Shown: positions 34,410 to 46,600 of the stretch, piece after piece
Layout of the letters: each line of letters begins with the position of its first letter
Numbering within the stretch: the first letter of the stretch is position 1
From: CBDCWQ01 sp965223435
GTDB lineage: Bacteria > Myxococcota > Kuafuiibacteriia > Kuafuiibacteriales > Kuafuiibacteriaceae
Direction: 5' to 3'
Assembly (NCBI GenBank): GCA_965223435.1
Contig: CBDCWQ010000004.1
Coordinates: 160,206-224,205, forward strand
DNA length: 64,000 nt
The notes under the pieces: model-generated
Databases searched by the model: none
Told to the model about the DNA's origin: nothing
What the model saw: only the letters and a program-made list of their open reading frames with translations
Made by a program: the position numbers and the translations under genes

Positions 34410-34565
34410 ATGGAAATCGGAGGACTGTTTGGACTCCAATGGGTCAGCATACTCGCAGTGGGATGTGCAGGGGCCGCTCTCATATCGTTTGGCGTTTTCA
34501 ACGTGGTGCGCCGACGTCGGGACAAGATGCTCGAAGATGAGGAGCATAAGCTTGGCCTACGGTAG
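34410..34565 (+). CDS. small single-span membrane protein (51 residues)
   Basis: MEIGG start with an AAGGAGG-type ribosome site about 5 bases upstream (within gacgaaggaggatggc), one hydrophobic helix (VSILAVGCAGAALISFGVFNV) and a strongly basic RRRRDK cytoplasmic edge with an acidic tail. The good ribosome site and clean topology favour a real gene. It ends 43 bases before the end of the giant gene on the opposite strand. No family recognised. Confidence 0.6.
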   Translation: MEIGGLFGLQWVSILAVGCAGAALISFGVFNVVRRRRDKMLEDEEHKLGLR

Positions 34566-34607
34566 AATCGCGGTAGACAGGTTTTGATCTGCCTTGCGGT
34601 CTTTGGT

Positions 34608-37600
34608 TTATTGAGCCGCGTCCCCTATTCGGACGGTGTCTCGCTCTGCTCTGAAGCGAACGACAGCGATGTAGGCTTGTTGCTGCTCGAGGATGATCTT
34701 TTCGACGAGCTCGGCCTCTTCGGGGTCGAGAAGGGCGAGGTCGCGCCTGAGTCCCCGACGGATGTTGTCGAGGGTGTGTTTGAGGAGATCTGCTTCGACG
34801 TAGTAGGGTTCGTCGGCCAGGCCGTCCACTTCGTCTTCGCTTATGCCGGCGTGAAGCGCCAGGCGCCGGCCATGGCCTTTGACAAAGAGCTTTGAGGCCA
34901 ACGCAACCTTCCATTGATGCCGGGTGACCGCCGCCGAAACTTCGGTCAACATGGTTTCACGCGCTTTTTTGAGCACCCCCTGGGCTTGGAGGCTCAAATC
35001 CAGCCTCGGCCCGAATACGTGTGCCCAGGCAAGATCGTCTTGGAAGGGGTTTTCGAATTCCGCGGCCTCTCGGTTGTCGATGGTGCGGACCTGGTGACCA
35101 CCCACCTCTACGGGAATACTCTGTTCCCCGAGATAGTGAAGGAGCAACGTTCGACGGTTTCCGTCCGCGAGTTCGAGCCAGTGGTTGAGCAACAACGCCG
35201 TGGCCGGATCCTCGAGGCGCAAGCCCTTGTCGAGGATATCCCGCAAGATGGTCAGGGTGGGCTGGAGTTCGGGGTCGTAGGGATCAGGTTCCTCGCGGAG
35301 GAGGGCTGGCTCGATGCGAAGCAGGGCTGCGATGTGGGCTTCTCCGACGCCCGGAGGGTACTCGTCCGGTGAGGTCACCGGTTTTCCATCGAAGGTCCGC
35401 ACGACCGGTTTGCCGTCCCGGGTGGATTTGGCTTCTTCGAGAAAGGCCAGGAAACGTTCCCAGTCCGTTCGTTTGATGAAGTCGGTGTTGGCGCCTCCTC
35501 CTCCTCCGAAGGCGTATGGGTACACGCTGAATTCTTGGTCGAGGGGCAGGGTGTCTTCGCCAAAGGCGTCCCGGAGGATTTCGTTTTCGGTCCGGTCGTC
35601 CAGCGAAGAGAATCCAGAGGGGATGTGCCAGTCGAGGGGGATGCTTTTGCCCTTGTGGTGGATGTCGAGGTGGTATTCGGTGATGATGCTGTGGCCGCCG
35701 GGGGGGGCCCAGTGATTTTTGATGCGCCCCTTTGCGCCGATAAAGTCGGGGTGGGCACGTTGATAATCTTCGAGCCATTTCTTGAGGGCGTCGAAGAATA
35801 GGCGTTGATCCCCAGGGTGGGAGAATAGGTTGGGGGGTGGCGCCGAGGATGCCAAAAACGCGGTCCCGGTCGGTGCGGTCCAGGTTGGAGGCAGTAGGTT
35901 CTGTTGACTGCTGAAAACGAGAAATTGGCGCCAAAGCTCAGCCAAGGTTCGTTTTTGGGTGTGGGCCGAGGGCCGGGGTCCAAGGTCGATGCCGTTCTGA
36001 ATGGCAGGGGTTGCCGGGGGCGGGGGTGTGTCTTCGACGAAGGCCGGGTTGGCGTAGTAGCGACCCTTGGTGATGGTCCCGGTTTCGCGGTTTTGGTGGT
36101 AGGCGCGGACGCCGACGATTTGCTCGGAGCGAACGTGGGTATAGGAGACCTCATCGTCGTCGCCCGGGCGGCCTCCGGAGCGGCGGTGTAGGCCGGTGCC
36201 ATCATTTCGAATCGTATACTGCCAAACGGTGTCGATGTCGGTCCATGTTCGGAAGCCTCCCTGAATGTACCCCCGGCTCTCGTCGTTTGTGCCCGAGGTA
36301 TGCACGTAGCCGTATGGTTTGAACGCGGTCGGCTTCTCGGTTTTGTCCGAGTGATCGGAGGACAGCAAGGCAAAGGGCGTGATGCCCTCCGCAAAGACGC
36401 CCAGCGTTCCGAATGGGCCACGGTGGTCCGCGCGGTAGGTGGTCTTCGGTGCGGCCAGCAAGGCTGCGTTGTAGGCCTCGGAGGTCCACACGCCGTTTTC
36501 TTGTTCTTCAGCGGTGCCATGAAGGGCCAGATTGTAGGCCGCGACCCGTGCATCGAGCTCCTTGTCGGTGATGGGGTATTGGGCAATGGCGGGTACCACT
36601 TGAGGCCCCGACGCATCTTGGTTGTCGCGCTCTTTCACATATCCGGGGACCTCGGCCGAATGGATGTCCGCCTCCCAGTCAGCGCCGCCGTAGGCTACGA
36701 CATTGGGCTCGGTGAAGATGATGTGATGTTCCACTTCGGGAGGCACGGGAAGGTTGAGTGCTTCGTAAATGCCTTTCACGCGAAGGGCGCTCGGTGGGGT
36801 TTGGATCGTGGATACCGTCGTTTTGCCACCGCCTTGCTGGATGGCGGTGCGAAGCAGCGGATCTTGCCCGCCCGCAAAACTGGGGTCGATGCTGCCATAC
36901 TTCAGTTTCCAGGCGGGCTCGGTCCTTGACCATGGTTTGTCCCCGGCAACGTATATGACGCTTGGCAGATTCTTCTTGCCGCCCAGGTAGGCCTTAAAGG
37001 GAAGACCGTAGTAGGCAACCCCACTTCGGGGAATGCCGGCCAGCGGGTCAAAGCCTACGTGTTTTTGGGCTTCGAAGTAGGCTTCGAAGGGGGATGACTG
37101 GAGTGGGGTCTGGTGGCTGACCCATTTCTTGGAAAGCGTGTCGTAGAGGTGAACCTGTTGGCTGAGGACAAACCGGACCACGGGCTGTGAGACGCCAAGC
37201 TTGTCGAGGAGCGAAGTGACCTCGGTCAGAAGCTTCTTCGGACCGGCCACCGCCACCAAAGTGATGGGACCCGTGGCCTGCTTGAGCGTGGGGTTGTTTG
37301 GCCAGTCCTGACCACTCAGGGTGCCTGCCAAAAATACGTCCTCTTTGTGTGGCCCTCCACCGGGGACATGAAACTGAAGCATCCCTTCCTTTTGAAAGAG
37401 GTCCTGATGGGCACGGTGTAGCGTTTGGTCTTCAAGGGGTGAAAATCCAAGATAGTGGCCGTCCGCAGAAAAGTGGTCTTCGAGGGCGACCGGTGGGTGG
37501 AGGCTCGTGGACGCCAAGACTTTGAGCGGGGCCTTGATGCCGGTCTTATAGGCTTCCAAGGGGTTGTGGGCCCACACCGGCTCGTGCCGAAACCACGAAA

Positions 37601-40600
37601 GATCTCGGGTATAGTACCTTACGCTCTGGTCCGCTTTGATCACCCGAAGATAGGGCTGGGCAATGTGGCGAAACACGGAGGCCACCATCTGTTTTTCCTT
37701 TTCTTCGTCCGCAAGGCCGGTGAGGGCCACGATGGTGGTGACCCCAGTCCACGTTGTGGTCTCGACAAAGTGGCGGCTGGGTTTGGTGCCCGAGCGGAAC
37801 TGAAACATAGGAAAGGCGCCATAACCCTGGTCTGGGTTGTACACCTGAACCAAACTCTGGCTCGGGGTAAAAAAACGTTCCTTGGCTTTAAACAGTTCAC
37901 TGTCGCGCAAAAAACTTTGTTCGAGGCGGACCATGTCTCGAGGGAGACCTGAGAATGCGCGAAGCCCGAAGTCGTGCTCTTCTTTGGCGGAAAAGCGTTG
38001 ATAGTTCTGAAGCCAAAGGTCAAAGGTGACGGCTTCTCGGACTTTGGCCGCTTCGAGGGCCGGTTTGAGTGCGCTCGACCGGCCGGAAAAGTCTTTCCCA
38101 GTGAGCAGCCGATCCAAAAAATCTTGGGCGGCGCCAAAGCTATCGATAATCCTGGCTTGCCCCTCTTGGAAATCGAGGGCGTTTTCAATTTCTTCCGTGG
38201 GGGTATGAAGAAGGTGTTGCATGGTTCCGCCGTAAAATTCGCGCGCCAACGCGGTGATGAGCCGCGCTTCAGTTTCGGCATCGGTGTGGCGTTTGCCCTT
38301 TTCTTTGAACATGATGCGCTCCATGTTGAGGAAGACACCGATTTGAAGCCCCTGACCCCGATGCGACCGGGTGGTGGAGTCGCTTGGGGGCCCGGAAACC
38401 AAAAGTGTGGGCTCGGTTTCGGAAGCTCGGTCGGTGAGAACCAACACAAGGTCCTTGTTTTTCAGGAGACCCGGTGCCCCCTGCCACTGAAAAAAGTGGT
38501 TCTGGTCGAGAGGGCCCCATGAGGCCACCGCCTGAAGTCCCTTTTTTGCAAGCTGGCGTAGGCGGTCCTTGACCTTTTGGGGTGCATTTTCCAACTCCCC
38601 GCTCAAGAGAAGTGAGATAGGCAGCGCCTGGTTTGCGGCCTGAGAGATGCCGTTGGCCCCCAAAAAGGCGCCGGTGCCCGCTTCCTTGGTCTCGCCACCC
38701 TTTGAGGCGCCACCCTGCTCGGTGACGGCGGTTTCCCCATTTTTTGCGGCCGCTCTGTAGGGGCTGAATCCCGAAGCGGGGCCTTGGCCCTGACCGGTGA
38801 CGCGGGCGCGAATTTCGTCCAGCTTGGCCGCCACCCCGTCGGGCCGGCTTTGCCCGAGCAAAAGTTCGAGAAGCCACGTCCAAACGGCTCGGTAGTAGGC
38901 TTCTTTTTCGGTTTCCGAGAGCCCCTCGAGTCGATGCTGCAGGTGTTCTTGGGTCCATCCTCTCCATGTGTGGGCAAATTGGTAGGTTAAGGATGGGCTC
39001 GATTCCGGTCCGACCTCAAGCAGGACGCCGCTCGGCGCGTCGAGGGACACCAGTTCTTCCGCTGTGGGGAATCGAACCCACAGCTTCAGTCCCTCAGGGG
39101 TTTCTTGGGCCACGATGGTTTCGCCGTATTCCCCTTGCCAGGCGCCCGCCACCACCGTGGAGATCAGCGCCATGGCATCCGGATCACTACCCGCTGGAAA
39201 CACCGCATCGCCAAAATCGGTCAGGGTCTCTTTGGTGTGGCGACCGACCGATTGGGCCGAGATCTCGCCGAGCCGCGCGTGGCGTTCGGCGGGCGTCAAG
39301 GCGTATAGGGTCTCGGCATCAAGCGGCGGGTCGGTTTCAAGCGGATGGAACGCTTCGCCCAGGGGTTCGAAGGGGACGCCTTGTTTGATCAGCACCACGT
39401 TGTGCCTTTGAGGTGACAGGAGGGTCGCGGCCGAATCCCAGATGGTGTCTACGGTCGGGTCCAGGGTGCCGGGAGGGACACTCAGGCCCATCGCCGTTCC
39501 CGCGAGCCAGGCCTTAAACGCTTCTTTCGAAAAAACGCCCGCGGCTTCTTTGCCCGCCGCGCCTGTGCCCACCTTGGACCCGGTCCCAAAGAGCGTGCTC
39601 CAAAGCACGAGCGGCGTGGCCCGCGGGTCCTGAAGGGGCAGGAGAAAAGCGGCGCTGTTCGGAGGCAGGGCGAACTTCGGCGGGGATGTGGCCTCGAAGC
39701 GCGTGCGCCACGAGGTTTCTGCTTCGGGCGAGGGCAACGCGGTGAGTATCTGGTCCAAAAGTTGGCGCGACAGGGTCCCGGTTCGAAGTGCGTGGTGCAT
39801 TTGGCCCGGAGTCAGGCCACTGGCCTCGGCTGCCGCCGGAAGGTATCCTTCGTAAAAACGGTTGATCAGCTGGCGGAGGGCGTGCCGGTTTTGGGTTTGG
39901 TCTTCTGTTTGTCCAAAAGGCAAGCGCTCGGTTCGCTCGCCGCTGAGAAGGAATTCGGTTGCGTCTGGCTGGGCGCTTACTTGGCGGTACACGATGCCGG
40001 CAAAGGTCCAGTATTCGGGGGCGCCTTCATGAAAAAACATGACCGGGTCGACCCCGCTTTGTTCAAAAGCGGTGGGTGGGGACGTTTCGACCACCTTCTG
40101 AAGGTGGGTTCGGACGGCCTCTCGGACTTCCACCACCGAAGCGGCGCCGGTGAGGGTCGGCTTGGGGTCAAAAGCTTCGAGGGGCACGCCGAAAAACGCC
40201 GCGCCGTGGTTGAGCGCCCATCCTTGTCTTGCTGTTTGCAGCGCCGAAAAGAGGGTTCGAAACGCCCATTCATCATGATCAAACGCAAGGAGCACAAACA
40301 GCGCATCGGGGTCCAAGCTTGCCCGCGCTTCGATGAGTTTCTTCATGGTGTGCTCGAGGCTTTCGCAGGGGACCCCGAGATAGGCCACAAGGGGCAAATT
40401 GGAGCGCGACAACACGGGCCCGGGTTCGCAAAGGTGCTGCACTTCGTACACCGTGAGGGCAGTGAAGTGTTCGCGCTCGGCGGCAAATGTGTTCGGCCAC
40501 GCTTCAGGGTGAACGCCGTCTTGGGCTTGCTCGAAGGCGAAGCGGATGCGAATCAGCGTGCCGATGAGCGTGTCGAAGCGGTGCGGCTGAAAATCGGCGG

Positions 40601-43600
40601 CGAGGATGGCGCCCAAGGTGACGAGATAGTGCTGGGACAGGGTCTCTTCCAAAAACGCTGAGGCGGTCTCTTGGTCGTCAAACGACGCACCCAGCGTGCG
40701 GGCCCAAGCTTCGGGCACGAAGGGACCGGCCTCGACGCCCAGGGTACCGCGTGGGTGCTCGAGGATGAGGAGCCCGAGGATTTCGCTCAGCGACTCCAAA
40801 CCTCCGGGGGGCGCTTTGAGCCAAGTCTTGAGTGCCAGTTCATCCTGCCGTGGATCGAGTGCGGCCATACCCCGTCGGGCGAGCACGGGGCCGATGGTTC
40901 TGAGCCACGGGTACGCGCTTTTGGGCGGGGCATGTTCTTCTGCTTCATCGAAGGTTGAGCCCTCGGCATCCAGGGCCCCGAGGGCAGCGCGTGCCTGCGG
41001 GTGATCGCCCAGGTCCTGAGCGAAGAGGGCATAAAGCGAAAGGGCGACCACCCTGTCGCTTGGACTTTGGCGTTCGAAGTCTCCGAGTACGGGCGCGTTT
41101 TGGGTTTGGTCCCACCGAATGTTTTCTAGAATGGCATCTCGGACACGCTTTTGAAGCTGTTCCGCATTCGTTTGGGCGTCTTGGTGGGCGTTTTGGCCCC
41201 AGAGCGCACGCGCGGTTTCCTGGAGTGCGAAGTACGCGATGACGTTGTCTTCAAGTCTCGGTCCAAAGGGTTCTTCGTGGGTGCGGGTGGTGAACAGCCC
41301 GGCCCATGAGCCCTCGGATTCAAACCGTTCCGAAACTACGCCGTGCCAGGCTGCAAGCAAATGGGTGATGAGAGGCTCCGAGGCGTCCCCAGAACCCTCC
41401 TCGGCCAAAAACTTGGCCCATGCGTACAGCGCAAACAGCGAAACCGCATCCACGCGCGGCGGATCTTGTTGAAGCATGGCCTCTGTGATGCGGGCGAGTT
41501 CGGTGACGGCGTCTTCGGCCCTTCGAGGGTTGCCCTGGGAGAGGGCCGCCAGGACCGCCAGCCCGTGGTCCTGGGTGCAAAGATGGCTGTTCGGCTCGGC
41601 GCAGGGCACCGCTTGGTCGCCTTCGGTGCGCGCCTTGCGTTGGTGTTCGATGGCATCGAGCCAAGTGGACAAAAGCGTGGGGTCCCCGCCGGTTTGCCCG
41701 GGGGCGCCGCGGCCCAAGGCGTAGTGCAAAAGACGGCGGTCCAGATCCTGGTCTTGTTCTTGGAGGTATTCGTACACATCGATGAACCACACCACCGCGG
41801 TGCTCGAGGCCAGCGGGGTAGAGAGGTCTTGAATGCGTTGACTTGAATACTGAAAGCCCCAGTCGCGCACAAAAGCCTGAACCCCAGCCCAAAGGGCGCC
41901 CCCTTCGGCACCAAAAGCTTGGCTCTTCGGGTGTCCGGGACGGGCGTTTTTGAAGGTGTACAGTCCCAGGATCAGCCCGGTGGTCGCCTCCAGGTGGTAG
42001 GATGTTTCCTGAAGCGCGCTTTCTTCGATGTAGGGGTCTTTGAAGCGGTTTGTGAAGTAGTGGGTGCCGTAGTACGTCCGGCCTTCATAAGGCAGTGGTT
42101 TGGCAAATACGGCGATGGTGTAGGTCAAGCACTTTGCCAACCGTTCCTCAAACAGGGGGGGCAGGGTGCCAAAGTCGACCGAGAGGGCGAGCCAACTGCA
42201 GTTGTCGATGGCCACATGATCGCTTGGGACAAACACGTCCTCTTGGCCTTGGCCTTTGCCCGCCAAAAAGGTGCCGCCGGTGACGATGCGTCCGAGGTCT
42301 TGGTTTTTGAGATGTTGCTGGCTTTCGCCCAGATCCTGAGCCCAGTGCTGGTCGTCCCAAAGATGGGTAAAAATGGCGTCCCGGAGATCGTTTCGCCACC
42401 GGGTGATGTCTTCTTCCCATGATGGGCGGGTCTTGGGGTCTTGGGGGCCGAGGGCCTCCGCGTGGGCGAGCGCGTGGTTCAACACACTCAGCACGTCGAG
42501 GTTGTGTTCGGTGACGACGTTTTGGGCTTTGACCCTGGTCTTGAGGGCCAGCCAGTCTTCTTTTTCCAAGGTGATGGTTCTGGAAGCGACGCGGCCGGCA
42601 TCCCCGTCTAGGGTCGTGGTCCGGATTCGAGGCTTTTGGTCTTCTTCCGCGGGAAAAGTCTCGTAACCGATCGCGTCCAGGACGTCGTAGTAGGCCCACT
42701 GTTCGGTGGGGTCGTCAGGATGACTGGGGATGTGCAGAGGGAGGTTTTGGGGACTTCGGGCCTGGGCCAGGCCTTGGGTGGTCCAGCCGGCGGTCATCAG
42801 AACCAAACCGTCCTGGAGCGTCCGGCGGTGTTCCTTTAAGCCCTCCAGGGCGCCGAGATAACACCCCCTGAGCGCGTCCCGGTCGGTGCCGCTTTTTTGG
42901 GCCCTGAACCCCGGACTTTCGATGAATCGTCCCAGCCCCTGAATGGCCCACGCGTTGGCGCCGGTCACCAGACGTGCATCCTTCCAATCGTCGTCCTTGG
43001 TGTTTTGGGAAAAATGCCAGCCCAGGAGATGGGCGCCTGATGCACTCCGTTCGGCCTCGCGACACAAAAAACGGGCCAGCTCCACGGCGCGGGCCATGCC
43101 TTCGTCGTCGGTTCGCCGGGCCTGTTGGGCCAACGCAATGCCCTGGGTGTACGCCCACACCCGCTCCGCTTCGGCCAAGTATCGGCTGTCGTTTGCGCTC
43201 AGATGCGGGTCCGGGAGGTATTCCACTTGGTAGGTCGTGGGAGTGCCGTCTATCTCCTCAGTGCGCAAAAGCTCGTCACGGAGCGTGAGGGCGCGCAGGT
43301 AGTTGCCGCTCGTGTTGCCGGGCAGCCCGTGCGCGTGTTGTTCAAAGGCGTGGGCGGAGCCTCTGGGATCCAGGGGCGTAGCCACCTCTGCGTGGCCGTC
43401 CAAGAGTTCGACCCACAGGCCTTCCTCACCGAGGATGTCGCTTGCCGAAACGGCGAGAGGGCCCTCGGCAAATTCGATTTCGTATTCTCTTCCCCCAAGC
43501 TCAATCCAGACCACCGGGGTTGTGAGCAGACTTTCGAAATTGGCATAGGGTTCGGGCTCAAGAACTTCGGGAGCCAGGCCCCATGTTTCGAAGTCGGCTT

Positions 43601-46600
43601 GACCCTCCACTCGGGGGGCGGTGACGAAGCCCTCGAACCCGGCGTGGACGCCGGTTCCGAACGCCGCCGCGGCGCCCAAAAAGGGGGTTGCTGCGGCGCT
43701 GGGTATGCGCGCCGCTGGAAGGAGAGGGGGGGTTGGGGTCGCGAAGGCCACCGCGCCCTGGCCCGCTGAGGGCCCAGCAGTTGCGGCCTCTTTTCGCCCG
43801 CCCTTCGCCCATTCCGCATCGGTGATCCGTACGGTCTGGTTTTCGTTCACGCGAAAGTGGAATTTGTCCTCTAGGGTGACCGAAAACTGTGCACTTTGGC
43901 CCCCGCGACGGGGGCTCGTGACCGTGCGGACGCTCACCTGCCGCTCAGCGGTGGCATCTCGGGCCCGGCTGAGCACGATGGTCTCCCCCTGGTCCTCTGC
44001 GCCGTTGGCCGCGCTCAGCCAGCCCGCGACCAACAGTTCTTCAAAGGCCTCGAGCACCGGAACCGCAAAAAGCCGTTCACTGTCCAAGGTGTGGTTTCTC
44101 GGGTGTGGGGGTTGGGCGGGGCCGGTGCTCAGTTGGTGCTCGCGCTGTTCGCCGCGATGCCAGGTGGTCAGGTGCAATCGACCGAAGCCTGGGTGTGAAG
44201 CCTCTGGGTCGGGCGCATAATAGAGCATCGCCAAGCGGCCGGACGTGGTGGCGGCCACCTGAGGCAAGTAGCCTTGACCGATGGTGTTGGGCGCCGACCA
44301 CGTGCGACCGCCATCGTAGGATACGGTATGAACGAGGGCATTGCCCTCCGGTTGGTTGGGGTTCGAAGATGTGCCCTTTTCGTAGACCGCATGAAGCGCA
44401 CCGTCCGGGGTCCCATGGAGTTGGGGGTGTGAAGGGCCGACCGCGCCCAGGGCCGCATTCGGCGATTCTTCGCAGCGGACATAGTCGCCCGCGCGCTCCG
44501 AAGGGAAGGTGTCTACCGTGGAGATTCGCCATCGGGTTAAGGTTTCTTCAAAGGGAAAGGCGCCTGTGCCCCCGATGTCCGATGGTTCGTGGCCCGTCTC
44601 GGGGGCGACAGAAGGAAGGGGCTTACGTCGCCAGGCACCTTGGGAAAAGCCGAGCTCGACGTCGGCTTGGACCGCTTTGGCCTCGATGGTGTCGCCCACC
44701 CAGTGGGGGACGATCTGTTGCCGTTGACGTTTTTGGGACCATGCGCCCTTTTCGAGCGGCCTTTGGGCCACCTTGATGCGGTCTTCTTCGTGCCAGCGGC
44801 CGAGGGTGCTGAACTGATACCAGTCGGGGTGATGGTCATGTTCGGTGTCGCTGTACGCATAAAAATCCCCCCAATGGGTTGCGCCGTTCGCCGGACCGGC
44901 TTTCTCTTCAGCCAAGACGGCCAAAAAATTTGCGCGGGCCTGGGGCAAGCAGGCGTAGTTGTGTGGCCTTTGGGCGACCCGAAAACCCATCTTGCGGGCG
45001 GACGCGCCCGCGAGAATCTCACACCCGGGGTCGGCGTCGGTGGCCGCTCGTGGTCCCGGCACAAAGGGACCAAAAGCGCCCGACCACGCCGGATTGAGGA
45101 CCGGGACGTTGTCAAACATTCGGGTCTGGCGTCCGATGATGGTCACCGTCTGGTCGTCGACGTAAAGCGAAGGGTGTTCGACAAAAGTTTCTTCTACTCT
45201 CGTCCGATAGAACCCCTTTGGCTGACAGGCCTCATCGTCGCCCTCGGCGCACGCTTTTGGGTTTTTGGGGTCGCTTGCTAAGGCGTAACGTTCGATTTCT
45301 CGTTGGGTGCATCCGCAGGGATCTTCACAGTCTGCTTCGCGAGGGTACAAGTGGATGTACTCGAGGACGTCGGTGTTCACCTTGCGTTTGGTCTCGTCGA
45401 ACACATTGACGAGTTGGCCTTCGGAATCGGTTTCGCCCAAAAAATTGTAGAGATAGTAGACCTTTCCTGCTTCTCCGAAGACCATGTGGCTTTGGCCGTG
45501 GCGGTCGAAGGCCAGATCCAGTCCTCGTTTCCACGCATCGCTTGACCGAACGTGTTGCCGGTGGGCCTGGGCCCACGCCTCGCCGATGCGTTTTTCCCAG
45601 ACGTAGATCTGACTGCTTTGGGCTCCTTTAGGTTGGGCACTTTGAAGGTCACCATGGACGACGACGTACGCCACTTGGATCAAATCTTGGTGCGCGGCCA
45701 ACGCAAGTTCGACGATTTTTGATCCGGGTGGGCTTTGGTGGATGGTGGTGGTTTTGCTCCAAGCGCCAGGCTTGCCCGCCTTGCGGTTGACTCGGTAGCG
45801 GATGGCGTCTTGGCCACCTTCGGCGCCGACCGCAATGTAGACCAGGTGGCTGTAAAGGGCTCCTTCGTGCCGGGCCACCGCCACCTGGGGAAGCGCGCCC
45901 CTGAGAGGGTCGTCCACGAGGTGCTGAGGCGTTTCAAACTCTCCCGGCGTGACCGCGTCCGCAGCCGATGCCCCTTGTAGGTCCACGATGTTGGAGCGGC
46001 CAGACACCCATGAAACGCCGTTTTCGTCGGTGACGACGGCCGTGACGTAGTATCGGTAGCTTTCGTGGGCCAGCGGGACATGGTCTTCGTAGGCTGGTTG
46101 TTTGCGCTCAGCCGTCTTGGCGAAGGCCGGGTCGAGCCCCCCTTTTCGGTACACCTCGTACGTGAAGCCGAGCCCTTCAGGAAGCGGTGAACCGTCCCGA
46201 AAACGCCGCGGTGCTCGCCATGCGAGACGCACCACATGGTTGGACCGAGTGCCCGATGCTTGGGTCGGCGGGGTTGGTGTTTGGGCCGGTGGGTTCGGTA
46301 TTGGGGCGGTTCCGGCGAGGCCATTTTTGGGTGAATGGGCTCCGCCTGTGGCTTCAGCCCCTTTGGGCTCGCGGGACCGCTGAACCCAGTAGCCCTGCCC
46401 GGGGACCAGCGGGGTCTTGAGCCCCACTTCTTGGTATCTTTGTGCGCCGGGGTCCCACGCGAGGATTCTGACCACGCTAGGATCGGGTTGGGGTGCGTGC
46501 TCGGCTCGGGTGACGATGCTCCAATCCTCGGGGGACACCTGTGTTCCGGGCGGCACGCCCGGATGCGAAGCGGCTTCGGGCACTGCCGCTTCCGGTCCCC

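Noticed and set aside
39060..39090. tRNA-like GGGAATCGAACCCAC
   Set aside because: Inside the giant gene; no acceptor or anticodon arms fit.
44589..45281. 230-codon plus-strand frame inside the giant gene
   Set aside because: Shadow of the giant gene in a GC-rich region; no signal, domain or ribosome site.
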